DNA of 64,000 nucleotides from Methylocystis sp. Sn-Cys. GTDB lineage: Bacteria; Pseudomonadota; Alphaproteobacteria; Rhizobiales; Beijerinckiaceae. The notes beneath the pieces were generated by a model. It saw only the letters and a program-made list of their open reading frames with translations, searched no databases and had not been told where the DNA came from. Positions within the stretch are counted from its first letter, which is position 1, and every line of letters begins with the position of its first letter. This document shows positions 17,955-30,553 of this stretch, piece after piece. The translations under genes and the position numbers were made by a program. The stretch spans positions 62,001-126,000 of the forward strand of contig NZ_JAERVJ010000002.1 of the NCBI RefSeq assembly GCF_016745395.1. Reading direction: 5' to 3'.

Positions 17955-18830
17955 TCAATTGTGAGCAATCGCCGTCAGCGATCCGCTGATGTTGACGCCG
18001 TTCCGGATGAAGCTGTTGTCGCCATAAGTGGAGGCGAAACCGCCTGAGACTTTGACGCCGGTCGGGTTTCCAACGGCAGTCGATTTCGTGAGGTAGATAA
18101 AGCCGTTATTCGTGACCGAAAGGCCGGTGGCCGCGTTCGCGGTCGCGTCGACCTGGTCGATTTCGACATAGGCGAGGCTCGTCGCGAGCACGCCGACCCC
18201 ATTGGCGTTCGCCTTCACGCGCGTCAGCGTTCCGGTCGGCTGCACATAGTTCATATTCTGCGCGTTTGCGATATTGCCCTGCACGAGAACGCCAGTCCCG
18301 TTGTCGCGCACGAGGGTATCGGCGACAGCGAAGAGGCCAGGGCCCGCCTGCGGGACGATGGCGAGGCCATTGCCCTTGAACCCGATGACCGTGCAATCCT
18401 GGATGGCGATGTTGCCGAAGCCCGTGGCGTTGACGCCATTGGTGGCGGTTCCACCCCCGTCGATGACGAGACCCTTGATGAGAATCGAGGCCGTCGTCGG
18501 GGCCTGGACGGCGATTGCGTCGCCGGAGGAGACCGACACGCTGGCGTCGCCGACGTTCGCATTGACGATCGACAGCGCATTCTTGATCACGACTGGCCCA
18601 TAGGCTCCCGGATCGCGCACCAGAATCGCGCCGCCGACGGCGACGATGGCGTCGTGCATATATTGGAAGGTCTTACAGGGGCTCGTAAGGGCGCCGCAGC
18701 TCGCGCTGTCGGCGCCGAACTGGGCAGACGCCCAGGCGCGCGGGAGCGCGCCCGAGGCATGAGAAATATTCGGGGCGAGACTCTCCGTAGCGAGGATCGC
18801 CGCAAAGAAAGCTGAAGATGATTTGCGCAT
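17955..18830 (-). CDS. Secreted right-handed parallel beta-helix protein
   Basis: 291 residues from the ATG at 18830, which has GGAG upstream. A signal peptide (about 1-27) precedes a conserved-looking opening with C..LTSPCKTFQ. Short repeats rich in N, G, V and I follow (TNGVNATGFGNIAIQDCTV, NGTGVLVQGN, NANGVGVLATS), the pattern of pectate-lyase-like beta-helices (PbH1 repeats). No catalytic motif is evident, so it may be an adhesin or polysaccharide-binding protein. It is flanked by family A repeats on both sides. Confidence 0.7.
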   Translation of the reverse strand: MRKSSSAFFAAILATESLAPNISHASGALPRAWASAQFGADSASCGALTSPCKTFQYMHDAIVAVGGAILVRDPGAYGPVVIKNALSIVNANVGDASVSVSSGDAIAVQAPTTASILIKGLVIDGGGTATNGVNATGFGNIAIQDCTVIGFKGNGLAIVPQAGPGLFAVADTLVRDNGTGVLVQGNIANAQNMNYVQPTGTLTRVKANANGVGVLATSLAYVEIDQVDATANAATGLSVTNNGFIYLTKSTAVGNPTGVKVSGGFASTYGDNSFIRNGVNISGSLTAIAHN

Positions 18831-18964
18831 AACCAACTCCTGACCGCGCAATTCCACTGCGCAATTCGCAATGGTAGCCAGGCGTCCAGAGAGTTCCGTG
18901 CGTCCGCTCACTTGGCGAACGCGAATGCAGCAGATGGCCGGAGAGGGATCGCTCGAGTTTAGCC

Positions 18965-19046
18965 CGTCATTGCGAGCGGGGCGAAGCAATCCAGGGCCGT
19001 GATAGCTGCTCTGGATTGCTTCGTCGCTTCGCTCCTCGCAATGACG
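18965..19046. repeat. Family A palindromic repeat, copy 2
   Basis: Same ends (CGTCATTGCGAGCGGGGCGA...CTCCTCGCAATGACG) and the same inner CAATCCAGGGC / CTCTGGATTG arms. It occupies the gap between the beta-helix gene and cysK. Confidence 0.9.
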
Positions 19047-19065
19047 GCGAGGCAGCTAGGTTTGC

Positions 19066-20046
19066 TTACAGCCCCTCGAACAGCGCCGTGGAAAGATAGC
19101 GCTCGGCGAAGGAGGGGATGATCAGGACGATATTCTTGCCCTCGGCCTCCGGCCGTCCGGCGATTTCCAGCGCCGCGGCCACGGCCGCGCCCGAGGAAAT
19201 GCCCACCGGAATGCCCTCCACGCGCGCGAGCAGGCGCGCCGTGTCGAAGGCGGTCTGATTGCCGATGGTGACGATCTCGTCGATGACGCCGCGATCGAGG
19301 ATCGGCGGCACGAAGCCGGCGCCGATGCCCTGAATCTTGTGCGGTCCCGGCGGGCGGCCGGAGAGCACCGCCGAATCTTCCGGCTCCACCGCCACCACGC
19401 GCAACGCCGGATTATGCTGCTTGAGCACCTGACCCACGCCGGTGATCGTGCCGCCGGTGCCGACGCCCGAGACAAAATAATCGACGTGGCCCTGGGTGTC
19501 GTTCCAGATCTCCTGCGCCGTGGTGACGCGGTGAATCTCGGGGTTCGCGGGGTTTTCGAACTGCTGCGGAATAACGGCGCCGGGGGTTTCGGCGGCCAGC
19601 TCCGACGCTTTGGCGAGCGCGCCCTTCATGCCTTGGGCGGCGGGCGTCAGCACCAGCTCGGCGCCGAGCAATGCGAGCATCTTGCGCCGCTCGATCGACA
19701 TCGATTCCGGCATGACGAGGATAAGCCGGTAGCCGCGCGCCGCCGCGACAAAGGCGAGAGCAATGCCCGTATTGCCGGAGGTCGGCTCGATGAGCACGGA
19801 TTGGCCGGGGGTGATCTTGCCGCTCTTTTCCAGCGCGTCGATCATGGCGACGCCGATACGGTCCTTGACGCTGGCGATCGGATTGAAGAATTCGAGCTTG
19901 GCCAGAAGGTTGCCCTTCACGCCTTTTTCTTTCGCCAGTCGGTCGAGCCGTACGAGCGGCGTGTCGCCGATCGTCTGGGTGATGGAGTCGTAAATGCGGC
20001 CGCGGCCCGGCTTTGCGGGTGGCGTGAACGGCGTGTCTTTCGACAT
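19066..20046 (-). CDS. cysK: Cysteine synthase A (O-acetylserine sulfhydrylase)
   Basis: PLP enzyme converting O-acetylserine and sulfide to cysteine. 326 residues from the ATG at 20046, which has CCGGAG upstream. The PLP lysine lies in NPIASVKDR, the phosphate-binding loop is TSGNTG, and [10 protein letters not shown] and [11 protein letters not shown] follow. The reading frame stays open further upstream through the tauE-like gene, but that is a shadow. It lies 20 bp downstream of the exporter gene, so the pair forms a sulfur operon. Confidence 0.95.
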   Translation of the reverse strand: MSKDTPFTPPAKPGRGRIYDSITQTIGDTPLVRLDRLAKEKGVKGNLLAKLEFFNPIASVKDRIGVAMIDALEKSGKITPGQSVLIEPTSGNTGIALAFVAAARGYRLILVMPESMSIERRKMLALLGAELVLTPAAQGMKGALAKASELAAETPGAVIPQQFENPANPEIHRVTTAQEIWNDTQGHVDYFVSGVGTGGTITGVGQVLKQHNPALRVVAVEPEDSAVLSGRPPGPHKIQGIGAGFVPPILDRGVIDEIVTIGNQTAFDTARLLARVEGIPVGISSGAAVAAALEIAGRPEAEGKNIVLIIPSFAERYLSTALFEGL

Positions 20047-20066
20047 GTCTTGCTCCGGAACGAGTT

Positions 20067-20870
20067 TCAGATCGACAGCTTGGCCCCCACCGCCGCCATC
20101 ATTGTCGCAAGCGCGGGCCTCAAATAGTGGTCGGGAACGCGAGCGGCCAGATGACTTCCCAGCCAGATGCCGGGCAGCGAGCCCACAAGCAGGGAGAACA
20201 GCAACAGCCAGTCGACGCCGCCCATCAGCCAATGCCCGAAGCCGGCGACCAGCGTCAATGGCACCGCGTGAGCAATATCGGAGCCAACGAGGCGCACCGT
20301 CGGCATGCGCGGGTAAAGGGCGAGCAACACCGTCATGCCGACGGCGCCGGCGCCCACCGAGGAGACCGAGACCAGCACGCCGATGAACGCGCCGAGCACG
20401 ATTGTCAGAAAGCGTGCGCGGCTGTCGGTCAGATTGTCGGTGTGGCGCGCAATGTAATTGAGGATCCAGCCGCGGAAGAGAATCGCCACGGCGGTCAGCA
20501 ACAGGGCGACGCCGAGCGCCGATGTGATGAGGCCGTTCGCCGCATGGCCGGCCGTCTTGCCGAGCCAGGAGAGCAGGAGGAGCGACGCGATCGTCGTCGG
20601 AACCGAGCCACAGGCGAGCCGCCGCGTAATGCGCCAATCGACCGTATCGTTGCGCGCATGGACGATCGTGCCGCCGCTCTTGGTGACGGCGGCGTAGAGC
20701 AGGTCCGTCCCCACCGCCGTCGTCGGCGCAATGCCGAAAAGCAGCACGAGGATCGGCGTCATCAAGGATCCGCCGCCGACGCCAGTGAGCCCGACGAGCG
20801 AGCCGACGACAAATCCTGACAGCGAATATAGAGGGTTGAAGGCATGGAGCGCATCGGCGACCGAGACCAT
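20067..20870 (-). CDS. TauE/SafE-family sulfite or sulfur-anion exporter
   Basis: 267 residues with about eight membrane helices and the family signature near the N-terminus ([19 protein letters not shown]) repeated in the second half ([19 protein letters not shown]). The family moves sulfite or organosulfonates across the inner membrane. Co-transcription with cysK, and an Rrf2 regulator divergent from it, support a role in sulfur balance. The substrate is inferred. Confidence 0.85.
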   Translation of the reverse strand: MVSVADALHAFNPLYSLSGFVVGSLVGLTGVGGGSLMTPILVLLFGIAPTTAVGTDLLYAAVTKSGGTIVHARNDTVDWRITRRLACGSVPTTIASLLLLSWLGKTAGHAANGLITSALGVALLLTAVAILFRGWILNYIARHTDNLTDSRARFLTIVLGAFIGVLVSVSSVGAGAVGMTVLLALYPRMPTVRLVGSDIAHAVPLTLVAGFGHWLMGGVDWLLLFSLLVGSLPGIWLGSHLAARVPDHYLRPALATMMAAVGAKLSI

Positions 20871-20935
20871 TGGGATGGGCTCCTTTCTTTTTCACATCCG
20901 CTTCCCGTGCAAACACGGGAGCCACCATCTTCTAA

Positions 20936-20994
20936 TGTATATTGTCGGAAAAGTTTGTCGCGTCAAATGTCTACTGTTCTAGTTGAAAGCTAGA
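20936..20994 (-). promoter_or_regulatory. Candidate promoter and small inverted repeat upstream of tauE-cysK
   Basis: On the minus strand, TTGACG (20966-20961) and TATACA (20941-20936), spaced 19 bp, resemble a sigma-70 promoter about 65 bp before the exporter gene. A TCTAG-N7-CTAGA inverted repeat (20978-20994) lies just upstream and could bind the divergent Rrf2 protein. Both are pattern matches only. Confidence 0.35.
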
Positions 20995-21135
20995 GTGACT
21001 GGAGGGAGGCCGTCAAGCTCTTATATGAAAGGCGTCGAATATGTGATTTAGTCGCGCCGCCGAGCGGGAGAATAGGGTAAGCCTCCCGACGCGGCGGGGG
21101 CCGCGCCTGGCGCGAAATCTGTGGTAAGCTGTCGA

Positions 21136-21621
21136 ATGCTCACGAAAAAAGCAAAATACGGACTGAAGGCGATGTCCTATCTCGCTGGGATTGAGCCGGG
21201 CCAGACGGCGCTTGTCGCGGATATTGCCGCCAGCAATCAAATCCCCAAGAAATTTTTGGACGCCATCCTCAGCGAATTGCGCAACGCCGGCTTTGTCCAT
21301 TCCAAGAAGGGGAAGGGCGGCGGCTATATGCTCGCCCGCCTGCCGGAGCAGATCGCCGTCGGCGACCTCGTGCGCGTTCTCGACGGGCCGCTCGCGCCGA
21401 TTCAATGCGCCAGCAAGCGGCTTTATCGCAAATGCGACGACTGTCCGGACGAGTGTCGCTGCCCCGTCCGCCTGGTCATGCTCAAAGCGCGCGACGCCAT
21501 CGCTCAGGTGCTCGACAACACCTCGCTCGCTCAAATGCGCGCGCTCGGAGAGGCGGGTTTGGCGCCGGCCGAAGGCAAAGCGGCGAAATCCGCGCCGGCT
21601 GCGGCCATGGACATGGCGTGA
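21136..21621 (+). CDS. Rrf2-family transcriptional regulator
   Basis: 161 residues: winged HTH (residues 1-65, ending KGKGGGYMLAR, the Rrf2 signature) and a cysteine-rich segment with C91, C100, C103, C107 and C109. This is more cysteines than the three of IscR and could hold an Fe-S cluster or sense thiols. It is divergent from the tauE-like gene and cysK, so a CymR-like control of cysteine synthesis is plausible. The ATG at 21136 gives the usual N-terminus (MLTKKAKYGLKA); a GTG 15 nt upstream is less likely. Confidence 0.85.
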   Translation: MLTKKAKYGLKAMSYLAGIEPGQTALVADIAASNQIPKKFLDAILSELRNAGFVHSKKGKGGGYMLARLPEQIAVGDLVRVLDGPLAPIQCASKRLYRKCDDCPDECRCPVRLVMLKARDAIAQVLDNTSLAQMRALGEAGLAPAEGKAAKSAPAAAMDMA

Positions 21622-21703
21622 GGCTGAACCTATAAAGCCCGCGCCGGCTTTTCGCGCCGGGCGATCTTGCGAAATTAGAGGCCGGCCTGACGCCGGGAAT
21701 TGA

Positions 21704-22420
21704 ATGTCGGAAGCAGCGGTGGCGACGGTTCGTCGGGATGCGGAGCAGGGACAAGCGGCGGCTGCGTTGCGCCGCACGATGGTCGAGCGTCAGCTTCGTC
21801 CCTTCGATGTCACGGACGTGCCGCTCCTCGCGCGCTTCCTCGAGATTCCCAGAGAGCTCTTCCTGCCTGCGAGCCAGGCGCCGCTGGCCTATTCGGACCT
21901 CGCCATCACGGTGAACGGCGCTGGCGGAAACAAGCGCACGCTGTTGCCGCCGCTCGTTCTCGCCCGCCTCCTGCAAGGGGGCGAACCCCGCCCGGGCGAG
22001 AGGGCGCTCGACATCGGCGGCGCCGGCTATTCGGCGGCGCTTCTTGCCGGCCTTGTCGGCGAGGTGGTCGCGCTCGAATCCGATCCGGAGCTCGCCGCGC
22101 GCGCCAAGGATGGCCTGTCGGCGCTCGGCGCCGCCAATGCGCGCGTCGTGACGGGTCCGCATCAGCAGGGCTTCGCCGCCGCGGCGCCTTATGACGTCAT
22201 CTTTGTCCATGGCGCGGTCGAGGCGGGTCTCGACACGCTCTTCGCTCAGTTGACGCCGAACGGCCGTCTTCTTGCGATCGTGACGCCGGAGACGGGCGCC
22301 GGACAGCATGTTGTGCGGTTCGAGCGTCAGGATGGCCAGCTCGCCGGACGAATCTCATTGCTCAGCGCGAATGCGCCGGTTCTCGAGGGTTTTGCGAAGG
22401 CGCCGTCTTTCGTCTTCTGA
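21704..22420 (+). CDS. Protein-L-isoaspartate O-methyltransferase family protein
   Basis: 238 residues with the SAM-binding motif ALDIGGAGYSAALLA and the N-terminal VERQLRPFDVTD seen in the Pcm-like proteins that precede tolC in many alphaproteobacteria. Repair of isoaspartyl residues is the family activity; the classical motif I (VLEIGTGSGY) is modified here to ALDIGGAGYS, so the substrate may differ. The ATG is at 21704. Confidence 0.8.
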   Translation: MSEAAVATVRRDAEQGQAAAALRRTMVERQLRPFDVTDVPLLARFLEIPRELFLPASQAPLAYSDLAITVNGAGGNKRTLLPPLVLARLLQGGEPRPGERALDIGGAGYSAALLAGLVGEVVALESDPELAARAKDGLSALGAANARVVTGPHQQGFAAAAPYDVIFVHGAVEAGLDTLFAQLTPNGRLLAIVTPETGAGQHVVRFERQDGQLAGRISLLSANAPVLEGFAKAPSFVF

Positions 22421-22552
22421 CGCGCCTACATTCAGCTTTTTCGCGTACCTTGCGTTCCTTGTGCCGCGTCTTGTGGAGAATCGCCTGCTGGGCAGGGCGT
22501 TCTCGCTGTCGTGCTTCTGGCGGAAGCCGGATTGTGATGAGGAGCGTTCAGT

Positions 22553-23998
22553 ATGGATGTGGCGTCTAAACGGTCGCCGGGGCAGGGCCTTGCGACTGTT
22601 GCGCAGAGCGCCCTCATCGCGGCGGCGCTGATTTCGGCTTCGATCAGCGACGCACAGGCCGAATCGCTTCTCTCGGCGCTCGCTCGGGCTTACGCCGGCA
22701 ATCCAGATCTCAATCAGAGCCGCGCGAATGTGCGCGTGCGCGACGAGGAGACGCCCAAGGCCGCCGCCGGCATGCGGCCGAAAGCGAACATCCAGGCCTC
22801 TGCCGGCCCCCAATACGGTAATCTGCGCATTCCCGGCGGGCGAAATACGACGACCGGCCAACGGCAATATTTCGGCGACGAATTTGTCGGCTGGCCGCGC
22901 GGCGCCACGCTCAACATCACGCAGAATGTCTTCGACGGCGGACGCACCGCAAATTCCATGCGCCAGGCCGAGTCCGGCGTCTTCGCCGCGCGCGCCACGA
23001 TGCGTCTCACCGAGCAGGCGATCCTGCAAAACGGCGCCACCGCTTATATGAATGTGCTGCGCGACACGGCGGTCGTCAATCTGCGCAAGAACAACATCTC
23101 CGTTCTCGAGCAGCAGCTCAAGCAGACCCGCGATCGATTCGACGTCGGCGAGGTGACGCGCACCGACGTGGCGCAGGCCGAAGCCTCGCTCGCCCAGGCG
23201 CGCTCCGATCTCTACGCCGCGCAAGCGCAGCTCAAGACGAGCATCGCCAACTATCATCAGCTCATCGGCAATGACCCGAGCCATCTCGAGCCCGGCCGTT
23301 CGCTGGAGCCGCTTCTTCCCAAATCGCTGAACGAGGCCATCGCCATCGCGCTCGCGGAGCACCCGGGCGTCGTTTCGGCGCTGCATCAGGTCGATGCGGC
23401 GGAGCTCGCCGTGAAGGTCGCGGAGAGCGCGTTGTCGCCGACCCTGTCGGTCAATGCGCAGGTCTCGAACCAATATGATTCATTCCTGGGCTTTCCGGGA
23501 TCGAGGCAGTTTTCGGCCGCAGCGACCGGCCAGTTGAACGTGCCGCTCTATCAGGGCGGCGCCGAATACGCCTCGATCCGCCAGGCCAAGGAACAGCTCG
23601 GGCAGGCGCGCTTGAACGCCGACCTGCAACGCGACAGCGTGCGCGCCAGCGTGGTGTCGAGCTACGGATTGCTCGAGACGGCGAAGGCCTCCATCATCTC
23701 CCAGCAGGCGGCTGTGAAGGCGGCGGAGACCGCGCTTTCCGGCGTGCGCGAAGAGGCGAAGGTCGGCCAGCGCACGACGCTGGACGTGCTCAACGCCCAG
23801 CAGGCGTTGCTCAATGCGCGCGTGGGGCTGGTGATTTCGCAGCGTGATCGCGTGGTGGCGTCTTACGCCGCGCTCGGCTCCATTGGCCGTTTGTCGGCGC
23901 AGGAGATCAATCTCGACGTGGCGCTTTACGACCCTGGCGTCCATTACGAACAAGTCAAATTGAAGTGGATCGGAACGGACACGCCGGACGGGCGATGA
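22553..23998 (+). CDS. tolC: TolC-family outer membrane efflux/secretion channel
   Basis: 481 residues: signal peptide (to about DAQA, 35) and two outer-membrane-efflux repeats, with the typical ...NLRKNNISVLEQQLKQTRDRFDVGEVTRTDVAQAEA region (shown here only as a description) and GQRTTLDVLNAQQALLNARV near the end of the second repeat. It forms the outer-membrane exit duct for type I secretion or RND efflux. A GAGGAGCG site precedes the ATG. Pcm-tolC-popZ is a conserved alphaproteobacterial order. Confidence 0.92.
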   Translation: MDVASKRSPGQGLATVAQSALIAAALISASISDAQAESLLSALARAYAGNPDLNQSRANVRVRDEETPKAAAGMRPKANIQASAGPQYGNLRIPGGRNTTTGQRQYFGDEFVGWPRGATLNITQNVFDGGRTANSMRQAESGVFAARATMRLTEQAILQNGATAYMNVLRDTAVVNLRKNNISVLEQQLKQTRDRFDVGEVTRTDVAQAEASLAQARSDLYAAQAQLKTSIANYHQLIGNDPSHLEPGRSLEPLLPKSLNEAIAIALAEHPGVVSALHQVDAAELAVKVAESALSPTLSVNAQVSNQYDSFLGFPGSRQFSAAATGQLNVPLYQGGAEYASIRQAKEQLGQARLNADLQRDSVRASVVSSYGLLETAKASIISQQAAVKAAETALSGVREEAKVGQRTTLDVLNAQQALLNARVGLVISQRDRVVASYAALGSIGRLSAQEINLDVALYDPGVHYEQVKLKWIGTDTPDGR

Positions 23999-24134
23999 TC
24001 TGAAATGGTGACAGCGTGACCCGAAAGGTGTGGAATTCGGTACCGCCGTGTTGATTCGGAGGCGGGCGAGGGTCACTGATTAATCGACCTTTGCGTCGTA
24101 AGACACAACGCTAACCATTTCGAGAAAGCACTCC

Positions 24135-24830
24135 ATGAGCGCAGCGAACGCTTCCGCCCCGTCGCCCTCAATCCATGAAGAGATGCGCGCGCACGAGCCG
24201 TCGATGGAGGAAATTCTCGCTTCCATCCGCCGCATCATCGCCGACGACGACACGCTTCCTGGCGCGCGTCGCGAGCGCGAGGAACGTCGTCGCCGCGACG
24301 CCGAGCGCGCCATCGCAGAGCAATCCGCCGCTCTCGTCCCGGAGGCTGTTGCGCCGGAAGCCGCCCTGCAGCCGGCGCCTGCCGCCGAAGAAGAGCCGCA
24401 TCTCGCTTCCGCGGCCAAGATCAGATCGCTGCCGCTGCGTCTGAACCGCGCGCCGGAACCCGTCCAACTGGTCGAGGAGACGGACGCGCAAGAAGAAGAC
24501 GATTATCTCGAGGAACCGGAGCTTTCCGAGCCGGTGGATTTCGCCCCCGAAGCCCCGACGGACGACGTCGACGACGACAGCGCCGACATCGTCGAATATG
24601 AAGCCGAAGACGCGCCGTTGGTCTCGGCCGAGGCCGCCTCCTCGGTCGCTTCGCAATTCCAGACGCTCGCGGCGAGCATGATCCTCAACGACAGCGGCCT
24701 CCTTCAGAAATACGCGCAGGAGATGCTGCGCCCGATGCTCAAACAATGGCTCGACGACAATCTTCCGGTCATTGTCGAGCGGCTGGTGCGCGCCGAGATC
24801 GAGCGCGTGGCGAGAGGCGGGCGCCGATAA
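24135..24830 (+). CDS. popZ: PopZ (DUF2497) polar organising protein
   Basis: 231 residues. The N-terminal helix has the family motif EPSMEEILASIRRIIADDD (about 20-38). A long acidic, proline-rich disordered middle (about 60-170) follows, then C-terminal oligomerisation helices (LRPMLKQWLDDNLPVIVERLVRAEIERV). PopZ self-assembles at cell poles and anchors chromosome and signalling proteins. The motif, architecture and tolC context agree. Confidence 0.92.
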   Translation: MSAANASAPSPSIHEEMRAHEPSMEEILASIRRIIADDDTLPGARREREERRRRDAERAIAEQSAALVPEAVAPEAALQPAPAAEEEPHLASAAKIRSLPLRLNRAPEPVQLVEETDAQEEDDYLEEPELSEPVDFAPEAPTDDVDDDSADIVEYEAEDAPLVSAEAASSVASQFQTLAASMILNDSGLLQKYAQEMLRPMLKQWLDDNLPVIVERLVRAEIERVARGGRR

Positions 24831-24893
24831 AGCAGGCCCGGCTTTGACGGCCCGTTAACGATAACGATAGGAGTCGGCGCTAGCGTTTTGCTC

Positions 24894-25223
24894 ATGCACC
24901 GACTCCGCCTGTTTCTTCGCTCGCTGATCTTGCCCGTCACACTGTTTTGTGCGGCCGGCGCGGTCGCGAGCTATTTTGTCTGGCACGGCGTCCACGGCCA
25001 GCGCGGCCTCAAGACCGGCGAAGAATATGAGCAGAAGCTCGCGCAGCTCCGCCTCGAACGCGACATGCTGAAGCTGCAGCGCATGCAATGGGAAGCCAGA
25101 ATCGCGCTTATCAAGGGCGAGAATATCGACGCCGATATTCTCGACGAGGAAACGCGCAAGAGCCTCGGTCGCGTGCACAAGAACGAGGTGGTGATATTGC
25201 TCCCGGAAGGCGAGACGCCGTAA
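24894..25223 (+). CDS. FtsB/DivIC-like septum formation initiator protein
   Basis: 109 residues: one N-terminal membrane helix (about 13-33) followed by a coiled coil (KTGEEYEQKLAQLRLERDML region, 45-75) and a short tail, the architecture of FtsB/septum formation initiator proteins that recruit FtsQLB at the divisome. In many alphaproteobacteria this gene lies near eno/pdhA; here it follows popZ. The ATG at 24894 is used; a TTG at 24888 is closer to the AGGAG at 24869-24873 and may be the true start. Confidence 0.75.
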   Translation: MHRLRLFLRSLILPVTLFCAAGAVASYFVWHGVHGQRGLKTGEEYEQKLAQLRLERDMLKLQRMQWEARIALIKGENIDADILDEETRKSLGRVHKNEVVILLPEGETP

Positions 25224-25229
25224 TCCGCT

Positions 25230-25383
25230 CATACCGCTTCCGTTTGAACAGCTCGCATCGGGCAATCCAGGGCGGCGATGCGGCCCTGGATTGCTTCGTC
25301 GGCTCCGCCTCCTCGCAATGACGGTGGCGACCGAACGGCGCGAGCGTCGGGAATGACGCTGGACCAATCGAGCGAATCTCATA
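25230..25383. repeat. Composite repeat: family A core with family D right arm
   Basis: A shortened family A copy (GGCAATCCAGGGCGGCGATG...CTCCTCGCAATGACG, 25261-25324) is followed by the family D right arm GCGCGAGCGTCGGGAATGAC... ending AATCTCATATTA (25338-25383). The left family D arm is degenerate (CATACCGCTTCCGTTTGAAC, as at 63537). Confidence 0.75.
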
Positions 25384-26265
25384 TTACCTGAGCGAATATC
25401 GTCCCGCGGGTCGCGGCGGGCCCTCGCTTTCGACCAATCCGCGCCCGACCAAATCCTCCAAATGCGCGAAGACATTCATGGCCGCGGCGCCGTGGAGTCG
25501 CTTGTCGACGCCCTCATAAAGGCGCGCGACCATCTGGGGGATGGTGTCGTCGCCCTCGGCCAGGCGTTGCAGGATCGCCGCCTCGCGGGCGTGGCGATGG
25601 TGGACGAGGGCGCGAAGATAGCGGGCGGGATCGCGCACGGGCTCGCCATGGCCCGGCCAGAAAATGCGATCGTCGCGCAGCCGCAGATTTTCGAGCGATT
25701 CCATGTAGTCGGCCATGGAGCCGTCCGGCGGCGCCACCACCGTGGTCGACCACCCCATGATATGGTCGCCGGTGAAAAGCGCTTTCTCCTCCAGCAGGGC
25801 GAAGCAGAGATGGTTCGCCGTATGGCCGGGCGTCTCCAGCGTTTCGATCGTCGCGTCGGGAAGATCGAGACGGTCGCCCTCTCCGAGAATGACATCGGGC
25901 GCATAGGCCGCGTCATGCGAGGCGTCGAGGCCGGGGCCGACGATGGCGATGTTGGGCGAGGGGGTATAGGGCGCGCAGCCGGCGATCGTCGCGCCAGTGG
26001 CTTCCTTCAAGGCGCGGGCCGCCGGCGAATGGTCGCGATGCGTGTGGGTGACGAGAATATATTTCAGCCGCTCGCCCGCGATCGCGGCGCGCAGGGCGGC
26101 GAGGTGGCGCGGATCGGCGGGCCCGGGGTCGATAATGGCGACCTCGCCGTGGCCGACGATATAGCTGCAGGTTCCCTTATAGGTGAAGGGCCCGCCGTTC
26201 GGCGCGACGATGCGGCGCAGCAGCGGAGAGACGCGCTCGGCGGCATGTTGGACTGGCGCGTTCAT
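25384..26265 (-). CDS. Metallo-beta-lactamase-fold hydrolase (LACTB2-like)
   Basis: 293 residues with the zinc motif THTHRDHS (HxHxDH), EGD..., TPGHTANHLCF and FTGDHIMGW, plus a C-terminal winged helix-like region typical of LACTB2/RNase-like MBL proteins. Members cleave esters, thioesters or RNA; the substrate cannot be decided. GGGAG lies 6 nt before the ATG at 26265. Confidence 0.85.
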   Translation of the reverse strand: MNAPVQHAAERVSPLLRRIVAPNGGPFTYKGTCSYIVGHGEVAIIDPGPADPRHLAALRAAIAGERLKYILVTHTHRDHSPAARALKEATGATIAGCAPYTPSPNIAIVGPGLDASHDAAYAPDVILGEGDRLDLPDATIETLETPGHTANHLCFALLEEKALFTGDHIMGWSTTVVAPPDGSMADYMESLENLRLRDDRIFWPGHGEPVRDPARYLRALVHHRHAREAAILQRLAEGDDTIPQMVARLYEGVDKRLHGAAAMNVFAHLEDLVGRGLVESEGPPRPAGRYSLR

Positions 26266-26339
26266 CTCTTTCTCCCTGGATAGGGTGGAAGATAGAAGTT
26301 TTGCGCCAGTCTTTCAAAAGGCGGATGCGAGCCGCCGGC

Positions 26340-26825
26340 TCACATCGGGAAGAGGGCGCCTTCGCGCTGCAGCAGGCTTTCCATCATATAGCCCACCGTG
26401 CCGTTGTAATTGACCTGGCACCAGTTCGCCTGCCAGCCCGCATAGCAGGCGCCCTTATTGACTCTCGAACCGCCCGGCACCGCGCCGATGACCTTATATT
26501 TCATGCCCGGGCCCTTATAGAGATTGGCGAGCTCCGAGGTGACGACCGGCGCGATCTCGACATTATTGCCGGACGGCGCGAGCACGCCCGCCGCGATATA
26601 GCCGCTGATTTGCCCGAAGGAGACCTTGCACCAGTCGCGCTTCCAGCCGCCCCCGCATTGCAGGACCTGCACATCGGCGCCGGCCGGGATGGTGGCGATG
26701 ACGGGCCATTTCGGGCTCGGGCCCGAGCGCACATTGACGGGGCTCGTGACGGGCGCGGCCGAGGCGGCGCTCGCCAGGAGCGGCAAAAAGATCGCAGTAA
26801 GAGCGAGGCTTTTGTTGAGTCGCAT
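26340..26825 (-). CDS. Secreted protein with two bacterial SH3 domains
   Basis: 161 residues: signal peptide (1-23, ending ASAA) and two SH3b repeats, each with an NVRSGP/NLYKGPG start and a GGWK..WCKV / AGWQANWCQV middle, ending in G(Y)I / GYM. SH3b domains bind peptidoglycan or proteins in the periplasm. The ATG at 26825 has GGGAG 7 nt upstream; the reading frame continues upstream but overlaps dnaE2 and is not coding there. Confidence 0.8.
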   Translation of the reverse strand: MRLNKSLALTAIFLPLLASAASAAPVTSPVNVRSGPSPKWPVIATIPAGADVQVLQCGGGWKRDWCKVSFGQISGYIAAGVLAPSGNNVEIAPVVTSELANLYKGPGMKYKVIGAVPGGSRVNKGACYAGWQANWCQVNYNGTVGYMMESLLQREGALFPM

Positions 26826-26913
26826 TCGAATACTCCCTTCGAAAAATCTGTTTTGGTTTCGGCCAAGCAGCCGAGTGATAATGCTTTTAATGTGAAAAGG
26901 TTTCGCTTGCGTT

Positions 26914-30303
<3,390 letters not shown>

Positions 30304-30322
30304 GGCGCGGACGGAGGTTTTT

Positions 30323-30337
30323 GTTCTCCTAATGTTC
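30323..30337. promoter_or_regulatory. SOS box (LexA site) upstream of dnaE2
   Basis: GTTC-TCCTAAT-GTTC is an exact match to the alphaproteobacterial LexA consensus GTTC-N7-GTTC. It lies 20-34 bp before the dnaE2 start, so damage-induced expression is expected. Confidence 0.85.
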
Positions 30338-30366
30338 TAGGTATTTTCTCCCGGCGTCAAGTGGCA

Positions 30367-30422
30367 GGACCGCGAGCCTTCAGGCTCGCATTTCCTCGAG
30401 CGAGCGTGAAGGCTCGCGGTCC
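30367..30422. repeat. Family F inverted repeat, copy 2
   Basis: GGACCGCGAGCCTTCAGGCT and its complement around a TTTCCTCGAGC loop. It is the partner of 8935-8990. It lies between dnaE2's promoter side and the small membrane gene, so here it is not obviously needed as a terminator. Confidence 0.75.
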
Positions 30423-30432
30423 ATGGCCGGAC

Positions 30433-30462
30433 AAAAAAGGCCCCGCCGCGGGAGCGAGGCCT
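30433..30462 (-). terminator. Rho-independent terminator of the small membrane gene
   Basis: Read on the minus strand: AGGCCTCGC, loop, GCGGGGCCT, then TTTTTT. It ends transcription of the gene at 30554-30754. Confidence 0.7.
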
Positions 30463-30553
30463 CAAGTAGGCGATTACGCGCAGAAAACGATAAGTTATTT
30501 TTCGAGCAACACGCGCTCAAATGCTTACGCCTGAAGACGCCCTCCGACTGTTC

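Noticed and set aside
17955-18989. A start for the beta-helix gene at 18989
   Set aside because: The added residues translate the family A repeat; the ATG at 18830 has a ribosome-binding site and begins a signal peptide.
19066-20928. A single 620-codon frame suggesting a fusion of the exporter and cysteine synthase
   Set aside because: Only the cysK part (from 20046) has family similarity in this frame; the exporter is read in a different frame, with its own start and stop.
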